Positions 26,123 through 34,400 of a stretch of 64,000 nucleotides of DNA are shown in pieces. Under the pieces are notes generated by a model. It searched no databases and had not been told where the DNA came from. It saw only the letters and a list, made by a program, of their open reading frames with translations. The translations under genes were made by a program, and so were the position numbers. This DNA is from JANQMY01 sp965227095 (lineage in GTDB: Bacteria > Pseudomonadota > Alphaproteobacteria > JANQMY01): positions 2,232,001-2,296,000 of the forward strand of contig CBDDFL010000001.1 in NCBI GenBank assembly GCA_965227095.1, written 5' to 3'. How positions within the stretch are numbered: the first letter of the stretch is position 1; the number at the start of each line of letters is the position of its first letter.

Positions 26123-29100
26123 TCAACCCGCCGCACGCACTTCCTCGGCAGCGGCCAAATCAAGCGACACCAGTTGGCTGACCCCGCGTTCCGCCATGGT
26201 CACCCCGAACAAGCGGTCCACCCGTGACATGGTCAACGCATGGTGGGTGATCACGATGAAGCGGGTATCCGTTAGACGCTTCATTTCCTCGATCAAATTG
26301 CAGAAGCGGTCCACATTTGTGTCGTCAAGCGGCGCATCCACCTCATCCATCACACACACAGGCGCTGGATTGCATAAAAACACAGCAAAAATCAGCGAAA
26401 TAGCCGTCAGCGCTTGTTCGCCACCGGAGAGCAGCGACATGGTCGCCGTTTTCTTACCCGGCGGGCGGGCGTTGATTTCGAGGCCCGCTTCCAGCGGATC
26501 GTCCGATTCGATGAGTTCGAGCGACGCCGTGCCCCCGTTGAACAGTAGCTTAAAGAGGCGTTCGAAATTGGTGTTCACCTCATCGAAGGCCTTCAGCAGG
26601 CGCTCGCGCCCTTCGGTGTTGAGCTTGGAGATGCCTTGGCGCAGCTTCGCAATCGCCCCTTCCAGGTCTTCGCGCTCGGTGGTCATGCCGGTTAGCTGTT
26701 CTTCCAGCTCCGCTGCTTCTTCTTCCGCCCGAAGGTTCACGCCACCGAGATTTTCCCGCTCGCGCTTCAAACGCTCAAGGCGCTTTTCGATCGCGTCCAT
26801 GTCCACCGCCAGATCTTTTTCGGTGATCTCACCGGCTTCCATGATCTGGTCTGGCTGACAGTCCAGCGTCTCGCGAACCCGTTCGGCAATCTCTTCTTGG
26901 CGCTCATGGGCGCCTTCCAGCAGAGCTTCCATGCGGGCCCGCTCTTCCCGGGCTTCACTTTGGGCTTGCTGGGCATCCCGCAAGGTCTTGTTTGATTGAT
27001 CAAGCGCCGTTTCCCCAATGCTCAGCGCGTCGGCAGCCTTATTGCGAACGCTTTCCGCGTCGGTCATCGCCGTCAGCAAGGCATTGCGTTTTTCCTGAAG
27101 CGTTTCAGGGAAGGCCCGCTTTTCGTCCAATTGGGTCTTTAGATCCGTTTTCCGGGTTGAAAGGGTTTCTACCTGAGAACGCGCTTTTTCCGTCCGCCGC
27201 GCCCATTCGTCCCGTTCCGTGTTGATTTGGCCCAAACGCTGCTGGCGCTGTGCGGCTTCACGACCGGCGCTTTCCAAATTCGCCCGGGCATCCGCCGCAT
27301 CCGCGCGCAGATTGGCGACGGTTTCTTTAGCTGTCGAAATCTGAGCGCGCAGCGCCTCCTCGTTTTCGAGAGCGTTCAGTTCCTGCTGCGCTTGGTCCCG
27401 TTTCGTCCTGGCCGCCGCAATCTCTGTATCCGCGCGTTCTTTTGCCTCTTCCAGAGAGTTCATTTTCGAGCTCTGCGCGGCGGCTTGTTTTTCGGATTGA
27501 AGCAATTCTTCCTGGGCGGTCGATAGCTGGCTTTGGCAGTCGCGCCAGGTTTTCCGGGTGTCGTTCTCGTGAGCCACGGCCTGTTCCGCGGCGGTCCGGC
27601 AAGCGTGATAGGCATCGCGCAAAGTCGATGCTTCGCGCTCCGCATCGGCGATCTGCGCTTCGATGTCCGCAAGCCGGTTGCGTTGCGCAAGCTTGGTCGC
27701 CGCGTGTGTCGGCGCGTCAGCCGCGGCCTTGAACCCATCCCAGCGCCAGAAGTCCCCTTCTTTGGACACCAAACGCTGGCCTTGTTTCAATTGCCGTTGA
27801 AGTCCGGCCCCAGCGGAAGCATCTACCACGCCAATCTGCGACAGCCGGCGTTGAAGGGCAGCGGAACCCGTGACGAATTGCGCCAGGGGCGTTGCCCCCA
27901 TCGGCAAGAGGGCACTGCCCATCTGATCCATGGGACCTAAATTTTCCCAGTGAACCGGCGCGGCGGTGTCGTCGGTGGCATCAAGGTCCGTGCCCAGCGC
28001 CGCACCCAGCGCTTTCTCGTAACCGGTTTCCACTTGGATGGTATCGATCAGCGGCTGCCACAAATCCGATTCGGTCACGCCCAACATATCGGACAGGGCT
28101 TTGGCTTCGGCCTTCAGCTTGTTGACGCCGCGATCCGCTTCTTGCAGCGGCTCAAGGGCTGCTTTTTCGGCGCGCTGTTTGTCGTTGCGCCCTTGTTCGG
28201 CAGCATCGAATGCTTGCCGGGCGCGCTCAACGGCTTCCTTGCCGCTTTCCACCGCGGCCGCGGCGCGTTCGATCTTCGTGGTATCGAATCCGGCGGCTCG
28301 GATTTCATCTTGCTCCGCAATGGCCCGTTGCTTTTGCCCTTCAAAAGACCGAATGCGGTTTTCGGATTCGTCAACCGTGCGGCTGAGCGATTGGCGCGAG
28401 GCGGTCAATGCGGCAATCCGGGAGGTCAGGCCCTCAAGGTCGCTTTCTTGTTGGGAAAGCTTTTCAGATGCCGCTTGAACGCGCGCCCGCAAATCCTCCA
28501 ATACCGATTGTTCGTTGGTGTCGCGTTCTTGAATTTCCGTTTCTTCCGCGGTGAGCCGATCTAGCACCTGTTGGGCATCGCGGATCATGGCGTTTTCACG
28601 GTTGAGATCAGCGGAGGCCTGTTGCAGCCGGGCTTCCAATTCTTCGGCTTCGCGGCGAGCGCGGGCTTCTTCTGCGTCCAGGCCGTCGCGTTCCACTGTC
28701 AGCCGGTGATAGGCCGCCGCCGCTTTGGCTTCTGCTTCCCGCAAGGGGGGCAATTCGTCATTGGCCGCCAATTGCAATCGATTGGCTTCCGCCGCCCGCT
28801 GGGTGGTTTCCGCCACCCGTTGTTCAGCGGCGGTCGCTTTTTCCTTTGTGTCGACCAACTGCTTTTCGGCGGCAGACCAGCGGAGCTGAAGGTTGGTGGC
28901 TTCTGCCTTCCGAATCAAACCGGACAAATTGCGATAGCGGCGGGCCTGTCGGGCCTGCCGTTTGAGGTTCGACAACTGACCCTCAATCTGCTGGACCACA
29001 TCATCCAAACGGGTGAGGTTTGTTTCCGCCGCCCGTAAGCGCAATTCCGCTTCGTGGCGCCGGGAATGCAGACCGGAAATGCCAGCAGCTTCCTCAAGAA

Positions 29101-29587
29101 TTTTACGCCGGTTTTTCGGTTTCGCGTTGATCAGTTCACCAATCTGGCCTTGGCGGACCAAGGCGGTCGAATGGGCGCCGGTGGCGGCATCCGCGAAAAA
29201 GGTCTGCACATCGCGGGCGCGCACATCGCGTCCATTGATCCGATAAGCGGATCCGGCATCCCGTTCGATGCGGCGGCTCACTTCGATCGTATCGGAATCA
29301 TTGTACGGCGCCGGTGCCGTCCGCTCGCTATTGTCGATGACCAACACCACTTCAGCCATGTTGCGGGCGGGGCGGTTATTGGTCCCGGCGAAGATCACGT
29401 CTTCCATGCCGGAGCCGCGCATGCTCTTCGCGCGGTTTTCCCCCATCACCCAGCGGATGGCTTCCAGCAGATTCGACTTGCCACACCCATTCGGACCGAC
29501 CACACCACTGAGGCCGGATTCGATCATTAATTCAACGGGTTCAACAAAAGACTTAAAGCCTGAAAGTCGAAGACGGGTAATCTTCAC
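26123..29587 (-). CDS. smc: Chromosome segregation protein SMC
   Basis: Condensin ATPase of 1154 residues, the family length. The N-terminal head has Walker A GPNGCGKSNLLEAIRWVMGE near residues 33-52. Two long coiled coils rich in Ala/Glu/Arg (about 170-500 and 660-1000) flank a hinge around 510-650. The C-terminal head has the ABC signature LSGGEQALTAISLIFAVF and Walker B CVMDEVDAPLDD. It holds sister chromosomes in loops for segregation. The dsbA-like lipoprotein gene lies 49 bases upstream on the same strand, a context often seen in alphaproteobacteria (from memory). Confidence 0.97.
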   Translation of the reverse strand: MKITRLRLSGFKSFVEPVELMIESGLSGVVGPNGCGKSNLLEAIRWVMGENRAKSMRGSGMEDVIFAGTNNRPARNMAEVVLVIDNSERTAPAPYNDSDTIEVSRRIERDAGSAYRINGRDVRARDVQTFFADAATGAHSTALVRQGQIGELINAKPKNRRKILEEAAGISGLHSRRHEAELRLRAAETNLTRLDDVVQQIEGQLSNLKRQARQARRYRNLSGLIRKAEATNLQLRWSAAEKQLVDTKEKATAAEQRVAETTQRAAEANRLQLAANDELPPLREAEAKAAAAYHRLTVERDGLDAEEARARREAEELEARLQQASADLNRENAMIRDAQQVLDRLTAEETEIQERDTNEQSVLEDLRARVQAASEKLSQQESDLEGLTSRIAALTASRQSLSRTVDESENRIRSFEGQKQRAIAEQDEIRAAGFDTTKIERAAAAVESGKEAVERARQAFDAAEQGRNDKQRAEKAALEPLQEADRGVNKLKAEAKALSDMLGVTESDLWQPLIDTIQVETGYEKALGAALGTDLDATDDTAAPVHWENLGPMDQMGSALLPMGATPLAQFVTGSAALQRRLSQIGVVDASAGAGLQRQLKQGQRLVSKEGDFWRWDGFKAAADAPTHAATKLAQRNRLADIEAQIADAEREASTLRDAYHACRTAAEQAVAHENDTRKTWRDCQSQLSTAQEELLQSEKQAAAQSSKMNSLEEAKERADTEIAAARTKRDQAQQELNALENEEALRAQISTAKETVANLRADAADARANLESAGREAAQRQQRLGQINTERDEWARRTEKARSQVETLSTRKTDLKTQLDEKRAFPETLQEKRNALLTAMTDAESVRNKAADALSIGETALDQSNKTLRDAQQAQSEAREERARMEALLEGAHERQEEIAERVRETLDCQPDQIMEAGEITEKDLAVDMDAIEKRLERLKRERENLGGVNLRAEEEAAELEEQLTGMTTEREDLEGAIAKLRQGISKLNTEGRERLLKAFDEVNTNFERLFKLLFNGGTASLELIESDDPLEAGLEINARPPGKKTATMSLLSGGEQALTAISLIFAVFLCNPAPVCVMDEVDAPLDDTNVDRFCNLIEEMKRLTDTRFIVITHHALTMSRVDRLFGVTMAERGVSQLVSLDLAAAEEVRAAG

Positions 29588-29636
29588 GCGCTAACCTTTG
29601 CTTTTGACCCCGGCCGTATACCGACCGATGGGCGCT

Positions 29637-30290
29637 TTATTCCGCGGGCAAAAGCGGGGTGAGAATTTCGTCTATTTTTTGGATCGACAACGCACCAGCA
29701 TATTTTTCGCCATTCACAAAGAATGTTGGTGTCGACCGAACCCCGAGACTGCGCCCACTTTCCTGCACTGTTTTAACGCGTTCATATAACGATTCGTCAT
29801 CAATGCAGGAGTCGAATTCTGCTCTGCCAACGCCGGCTTTGCGGGCTTGGGCGGCAAGAGCGTCCTTCCGGTTGTCTGGAAGCGCGACGGCCCAAGTGTT
29901 TATATTCTCAAAGAGAAGGCCGACCGCTGCATAATAATTTCCGTCGCCGAAGCAATGAGCGGTAACGAATGCAGCCGCCGCGAATTGATCCAGCGGAAAC
30001 TCCCGCAGCACATATTTCACCTTGCCCGTATCGATATATTTTTCCTTGAGGGCCGGGTAGGTTTCCTCATGGAAGGCGGCGCAATGGCCACAGGTCATGG
30101 AGGCGTATTCGATGATCGTGATCGGGGCGTCATCGCTGCCCTGAACAATATCCGTTTCCAGCGGTGCCAGTTCGGCCCCGTCACCAGCGGCATCCGCCAC
30201 CTCGGTATTATCTCCGCAACCAGCCAGCAACAGGCTGCCCACAGCTAGAAAAACAAAGGCACTCAAGCGGTTTGGAACAAAGCGGGTCAT
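29637..30290 (-). CDS. DsbA-like thiol:disulfide lipoprotein
   Basis: Protein of 217 residues with a lipoprotein signal (lipobox LLAGC, Cys25), a short Ala/Asp/Glu-rich linker, and a DsbA-type thioredoxin fold. The active site is CGHC (C67-C70) in EYASMTCGHCAAFHE; the cis-proline loop is VRSTPTFFVNG. A third and a fourth cysteine (AHCFGDG, DSCIDD) may form a structural disulfide. It probably catalyses disulfide exchange in the periplasm. It lies directly upstream of smc. Confidence 0.92.
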   Translation of the reverse strand: MTRFVPNRLSAFVFLAVGSLLLAGCGDNTEVADAAGDGAELAPLETDIVQGSDDAPITIIEYASMTCGHCAAFHEETYPALKEKYIDTGKVKYVLREFPLDQFAAAAFVTAHCFGDGNYYAAVGLLFENINTWAVALPDNRKDALAAQARKAGVGRAEFDSCIDDESLYERVKTVQESGRSLGVRSTPTFFVNGEKYAGALSIQKIDEILTPLLPAE

Positions 30291-30380
30291 AACAACTACA
30301 GATCTCCGGAAAGGGGCAATTTGGCGCGCAGTATAGGCATTGCCCGGCGCGGGCTCAACGATCGGCTTGAGGCAATCAAG

Positions 30381-30902
30381 CTAAAGTGAGCGCCGGGACG
30401 ATTTGGAGCGTCGCCGCACGCCTTCCCCCAAACGCTGGATCGCGTGGCGCAGACGGTCGTCTTCGATACCTGAGGCCGCTTCCGATATCCCCTGGCTTTC
30501 TGCCTGGCTAAGCGGCATTTCCAAGGGGCCATCTGTGGCGAAATCCCGAGGCATGGGGCCTTGAACCAATCGAATCCGGTGAATGACGGCAGCGCCTAAG
30601 AATCGGTTCAGGCGATCCCGAATTTGCGGCAGCATGTGCTGCAATTCCAGGCTGCGATAACCCGCCACCCGTATGGTGAGTGTCGCGCTGTTATCCCGCC
30701 CGCGCCCCCGGCTGAGTTTCAAGGGCATGCAGTCTTGGGCCACATCGGGGCCCACGATTTCCGGCCAATGCTCAAAGATGTGCAGCTCGTGAAAGCCGAA
30801 CTTTTTTAGCACCGGGCGGGCGATGGGGGCCACCATCTGATCGATGCGTTGGGCGCGCCGTGGGCGGTGCTTACCTCTTGCCTCTCGGTTGAGCTTGGTC
30901 AT
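30381..30902 (-). CDS. DUF721 (DciA-like) protein
   Basis: Protein of 173 residues. The N-terminal half has the DUF721 core: FHELHIFEHWPEIVGPDVAQDCMPLKLS followed by LTIRVAGYRSLELQHMLPQIRDRLN. DUF721 proteins include DciA, which helps load the replicative helicase in bacteria lacking DnaC; whether this divergent member does so is inference. The C-terminus is polar and probably disordered. It is divergent from mutY, 67 bases apart, and upstream of the dsbA-like gene. Confidence 0.85.
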   Translation of the reverse strand: MTKLNREARGKHRPRRAQRIDQMVAPIARPVLKKFGFHELHIFEHWPEIVGPDVAQDCMPLKLSRGRGRDNSATLTIRVAGYRSLELQHMLPQIRDRLNRFLGAAVIHRIRLVQGPMPRDFATDGPLEMPLSQAESQGISEAASGIEDDRLRHAIQRLGEGVRRRSKSSRRSL

Positions 30903-30969
30903 ATTTCCTCTTAGAAGGCTCTCAGCCGTCTGTCCAACTTCTTTTCTTGCCGTTCAAAACGCTGATTTC

Positions 30970-32097
30970 ATGCCTCCTGCCAAAACCGGCCGAAAATCGA
31001 AACGGAAAACGTCGGACGATCCCACCCGGCTCAGCAAGGTATTGCTACCCTGGTACGACGCCCATCGCCGCAATCTGCCTTGGCGCTATGCCCCCGGCGT
31101 GACGGCCGATCCGTACAGGGTGTGGCTGTCGGAGATCATGCTGCAACAAACGACGGTGGCAACCGTCATTCCCTATTTCGAGAAATTCACCTCTGCCTGG
31201 CCCACAGTGGGGGCTTTGGCGGACGCGCCGCTCGACGATGTGCTGTTGGCCTGGGCGGGGCTTGGCTATTACGCGCGGGCGCGGAACTTGCACAAATGTG
31301 CCCAGGCCATTGTGGACCAGTTCGGCGGCGATTTTCCAAGCAACGAGCAGGACTTGCTGACCTTACCCGGGATCGGTCCGTATACGGCGGCGGCGATTGC
31401 GTCGATTGCGTTTGATCGGCGCGCGACCCCCATGGACGGCAATATCGAGCGGGTGATGGCCCGGCTTCACTTGGTCGAAACGCCTTTGCCGGATGCTAAG
31501 CCGGAACTCAAAGAATGGGCGGTGGCGCATACGCCAAAGGCGCGCTGCGGAGATTACGCCCAAGCCCTGATGGATCTCGGCGCAACGGTGTGCACGCCCC
31601 GCAATCCCGACTGTGCCCATTGTCCTTGTGCGGAGTTTTGCCCGGCAAAAGCCTCCGGCGTGGCCGAGACACTTCCCAAGAAAAAACCAAAGCCCATCAA
31701 ACCCATACGCCGGGGTTCTCTCTATTGGCTTGAATGGCCGAAGGGACATGTGTTGATCCGTCAGCGCCCGGAAAAAGGGTTGTTAGGAGGGTTATGGGAA
31801 GTTCCCTCAACAGATTGGGTCGAAGGCCATCTGGAAGACGGAGACCCGGCCACCGTTTTCCGAGCGGCGATGCCCTCGTCGCTTGAATGGCAGAAATTGC
31901 CGAAGCCGGTGCGCCACACCTTTACCCATTTTCACTTGGAACTTGATGTCTTCGTGGGGGTGGGCTTCGGCCGGGGGAAACCGAAAGGGGAGTGGGTGGC
32001 AATCGAAGCCCTGGATGCTTATGCCCTGCCCACCGTCATGATGAAGGTGGTGCGCTTGGTCCAGGCCGACGCAGGACCTTTGTTTGGGGGTCAATAG
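30970..32097 (+). CDS. mutY: A/G-specific adenine glycosylase
   Basis: Base-excision repair enzyme that removes adenine paired with 8-oxoguanine; 375 residues. The catalytic glutamate is in SEIMLQQTTV; the helix-hairpin-helix is LLTLPGIGPYTAAAIASIAF, followed by D156 in PMDGNIER. The [4Fe-4S] cluster ligands C208, C215, C218 and C224 have the canonical C-x6-C-x2-C-x5-C spacing. A C-terminal Nudix-like domain (about 245-370) recognises 8-oxoG. I chose ATG 30970 because the longer frame from 30844 lies over the divergent DUF721 gene. Confidence 0.96.
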   Translation: MPPAKTGRKSKRKTSDDPTRLSKVLLPWYDAHRRNLPWRYAPGVTADPYRVWLSEIMLQQTTVATVIPYFEKFTSAWPTVGALADAPLDDVLLAWAGLGYYARARNLHKCAQAIVDQFGGDFPSNEQDLLTLPGIGPYTAAAIASIAFDRRATPMDGNIERVMARLHLVETPLPDAKPELKEWAVAHTPKARCGDYAQALMDLGATVCTPRNPDCAHCPCAEFCPAKASGVAETLPKKKPKPIKPIRRGSLYWLEWPKGHVLIRQRPEKGLLGGLWEVPSTDWVEGHLEDGDPATVFRAAMPSSLEWQKLPKPVRHTFTHFHLELDVFVGVGFGRGKPKGEWVAIEALDAYALPTVMMKVVRLVQADAGPLFGGQ

Positions 32098-32112
32098 GGA
32101 CGTTTGGTCCCT
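32096..32112 (+). other. Hairpin at the mutY stop
   Basis: AGGGAC (32096-32101), loop GTTTG, GTCCCT (32107-32112), starting within the stop codon. No T-run follows, so it is at best a weak terminator or 3'-end stabiliser. Confidence 0.35.
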
Positions 32113-32234
32113 TCATACGTCATCGCTAGGCAAGCAAATGACGTTTGCGCTGACCCGGCATTTCAAACAGGGTTTTTGGTGTGGATCATCGGAACTGCGG
32201 GCACAACCATTGTCCGGAGATGATGGGGGGAGGC

Positions 32235-32314
32235 CGCTCATTCCCGCGAAAGCGGGAATCTATTGTGGCCCGCAAAGATCCCGGCTCGCGCTTGTGCTTG
32301 GCCGGGATGAGCGG
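32235..32314. repeat. 80-bp palindromic intergenic element, copy 1
   Basis: One of two copies (the other is 36963-37042) with about 5 mismatches in 80 bases. Outer arms CGCTCAT and ATGAGCG are inverted; inside are a TTCCCGC-GAAA-GCGGGAA hairpin and an ATCCCGGC/GCCGGGAT arm pair. It lies between the convergent genes mutY and ccrM. It resembles REP/BIME-type or small MITE-like elements; it has no coding content. Confidence 0.85.
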
Positions 32315-32362
32315 AATTTAATGGGCGCATGGGGTTGATCCAAATTCTTGGAAATACCCTCC

Positions 32363-32456
32363 TTGCCATCCTCGCGAAAGCGAGGATCCAATATCCACCG
32401 GTTTTCGGAAATGCCAGGACATTGGTTACTGGATCCCCTCGTTCGAGGGGATGACA
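32363..32456. repeat. Second palindromic intergenic element with two 20-bp hairpins
   Basis: Contains two perfect hairpins: ATCCTCGC-GAAA-GCGAGGAT (32368-32387) and ATCCCCTC-GTTC-GAGGGGAT (32433-32452), with inverted outer ends TGCCATCC and GGATGACA. It has the same architecture as the 80-bp element next to it but a different sequence. It lies in the same 450-base gap between mutY and ccrM, which otherwise shows no gene. Confidence 0.7.
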
Positions 32457-32547
32457 GTCAGACGGATGGGCAATGCACCCACCTATTCACAGTCTCAAAG
32501 AGCGGCCTCCGCTCAATAAGGTAAGCTTATATATGGCCAAATTCAAG

Positions 32548-33663
32548 CTAGTGCAGCTCTTGGCGCAATTGCTGGCGCAGCACATCGATCGGGGCGAGTT
32601 TGCCCTTGTGTTCGAAATGCCAAAAGGTCCAGCCATTGCAGGCATCTAATCCCTGAACCAAGGCGCCCACTTTGTGGATTGATCCCGAGGCATCGGTGGC
32701 GGACAGGCTGCCGTCGGCGCGGATCTTGGCGGCGTGGCGGCGGGCGGGTCCGTAAAGGGTCGCCCCCGGTTTCAGCATGCCGCGTTCCACCAGCCACCCA
32801 AACGGAATACGCGGCTGCGCTTTCTTGGGCGGGGTGACGGAAATTTCCGCGTCGGAGGGTTCCTTGATCGCGGCGATCCGGTCATAGGCAAATTTGAGAT
32901 AGGGCTTGTTGCGTTCAATGCCGATGAAATCACGGCCCAGCTTCTTGGCCACAGCACCCGTTGTGCCGGTGCCAAAGAATGGGTCCAACACCACGTCGCC
33001 CGGATTGGTGGAGGCCAAGATCACCCGGTGGAGCAGGGATTCCGGCTTTTGGGTGGGGTGGGCTTTGTTGCCGTCTTCATCCTTCAACCGTTCCTGGCCG
33101 GTGCAAATGGGCAGCACCCAATCGGACCGCATTTGAAGGTCTTCGTTCAGTGCCTTCATGGAATCATAGTTGAAGGTGTAGGTCTTTTGACGTGCGTCGC
33201 GCGCCGCCCAGATCAGCGTTTCATGGGCATTGGTGAAACGGCGGCCTTTAAAGTTGGGCATGGGGTTGCTTTTGCGCCAGATCACATCGTTGAGGATCCA
33301 ATAGTCGAGGTCCTGCAGCGCGGCGCCGACGCGGAAAATGTTGTGATAGCTGCCGATGACCCAAAGCGCGCCATTGGGTTTTAAGATGCGTTTCGCCGCC
33401 GCCAACCAATCGCGGGTAAAACGGTCATAGTCTTCAAAGCTTGAGAACTTGTCCCATGCGTCGTCAACGCCATCCACTTTACTGTTGTCGGGGCGGTGCA
33501 GCTCTTTCTCCAGCTGCAGATAATAGGGCGGATCCGCGAACACCAAATCCACACTGCCGGCAGGCAAGCTGTTCATCACCTCCACACAGCCGCCTTCGAT
33601 GATGCGGTTGCGCGGCAGATCGCCGGTGATTGGATTTTTGTCTTTGGCTGATTTTCTGGCCAT
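32548..33663 (-). CDS. ccrM: Cell-cycle-regulated adenine-N6 DNA methyltransferase, CcrM type (GANTC)
   Basis: Orphan beta-class methyltransferase of 371 residues. Catalytic DPPY is at 44-47 (FADPPYYLQ), the SAM-binding FxGxG motif is DPFFGTGTTGAVA near residue 225, and LNDVIWRKSNPMPNFKGRRF is typical of CcrM/HinfI relatives. A C-terminal domain of about 85 residues (KPGATLYGPARRHAAKIRADG onward) is the RAMA-type extension seen in CcrM. In alphaproteobacteria it methylates GANTC and links methylation to the cell cycle. No restriction enzyme gene is adjacent. Four GANTC sites cluster upstream. Confidence 0.95.
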   Translation of the reverse strand: MARKSAKDKNPITGDLPRNRIIEGGCVEVMNSLPAGSVDLVFADPPYYLQLEKELHRPDNSKVDGVDDAWDKFSSFEDYDRFTRDWLAAAKRILKPNGALWVIGSYHNIFRVGAALQDLDYWILNDVIWRKSNPMPNFKGRRFTNAHETLIWAARDARQKTYTFNYDSMKALNEDLQMRSDWVLPICTGQERLKDEDGNKAHPTQKPESLLHRVILASTNPGDVVLDPFFGTGTTGAVAKKLGRDFIGIERNKPYLKFAYDRIAAIKEPSDAEISVTPPKKAQPRIPFGWLVERGMLKPGATLYGPARRHAAKIRADGSLSATDASGSIHKVGALVQGLDACNGWTFWHFEHKGKLAPIDVLRQQLRQELH

Positions 33664-33709
33664 TGCCCGTGCCCCGTCTGGATAATGAAATCGATCGAGG
33701 CGCGATCCT

Positions 33710-33768
33710 GAGTCACCGGGAGTCCCGGGTCAATATATTTTTTTGAATCAATAGGTTAACGCGGAGTC
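33710..33768. promoter_or_regulatory. Cluster of four GANTC methylation sites upstream of ccrM
   Basis: GAGTC at 33710-33714, 33720-33724 and 33764-33768, and GAATC at 33745-33749. Three fall in the 84-base rnhB-ccrM gap and one in the rnhB 3' end. About one site per 256 bases is expected by chance. In Caulobacter, GANTC sites near the ccrM promoter take part in its control. A CCGGGA-G-TCCCGG palindrome (33716-33728) overlaps two of them. Confidence 0.6.
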
Positions 33769-34377
33769 TTCGCTCAACATCTTGTGTATGGGGGCAAAGG
33801 AACGCCGATGATGTGGTGTCACCCCATGGGCTTCCAGGCCGTCGATGTGCTCTCTTGTCCCATATCCTTTGTTGCGTTCCCAGCCATAGCCGGCGAAGTC
33901 GCGGGCCAATTCGGCCATCAGCGTGTCGCGTTCCACCTTGGCGACGATGGAGGCTGCCGCGATGGACGTCGAAATGTGATCGCCTTTCACCACGGTGCGC
34001 ACGCGGCAGGAAAGGCCCGGGTCTTTATTGCCATCAACGAGGGCGAGGTCGGGCGCAACCGGCAGCGCTTCAACCGCGCGCCGCATGGCCAGGAAGGTGG
34101 CCTTCAAAATGTTGAGCGTATCGATTTCCTCAACGCTTGCGTGGCCCAAGCCGACGGCAGCTTGTTGCCTGATGCGGGCGGCCAGGGTGTCGCGTTTTTG
34201 AGGGGAGAGTTTTTTGGAATCCGTAATGCCGGCACTTTCAAAATCGGGGCCTGGGACCACCGCTGCGGCAATGACGGGCCCCGCCCAGGGCCCCCGACCC
34301 ACCTCGTCGACGCCCGCAATGACAAGCGGGCGCCCCGCGCGGGCGCGTTCTTCGTTTTCCAGTGAAAAATCAGCCAT
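33748..34377 (-). CDS. rnhB: Ribonuclease HII
   Basis: Type 2 RNase H of 209 residues that removes ribonucleotides from DNA. The catalytic Asp-Glu pair is in IAGVDEVGRGPWAGPV; further acidic residues are in ITDSKKLSPQKRD and LALVDGNKDPGL. The C-terminal GYGTREHIDGLEAHGVTPHHRRSF is also conserved. It lies 84 bases upstream of ccrM on the same strand; rnhB-ccrM adjacency is common in alphaproteobacteria (from memory). Confidence 0.96.
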   Translation of the reverse strand: MADFSLENEERARAGRPLVIAGVDEVGRGPWAGPVIAAAVVPGPDFESAGITDSKKLSPQKRDTLAARIRQQAAVGLGHASVEEIDTLNILKATFLAMRRAVEALPVAPDLALVDGNKDPGLSCRVRTVVKGDHISTSIAAASIVAKVERDTLMAELARDFAGYGWERNKGYGTREHIDGLEAHGVTPHHRRSFAPIHKMLSEDSALTY

Positions 34378-34400
34378 GAGCTGATGTTACGCGATTCTTG

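Noticed and set aside
32084..32338. 84-residue frame across the mutY-ccrM gap
   Set aside because: It reads through the 80-bp palindromic element and shows no protein features.
33745..33758. Possible CtrA box upstream of ccrM
   Set aside because: There is a TTAAC half-site, but the second half at 7-base spacing does not match TTAA.
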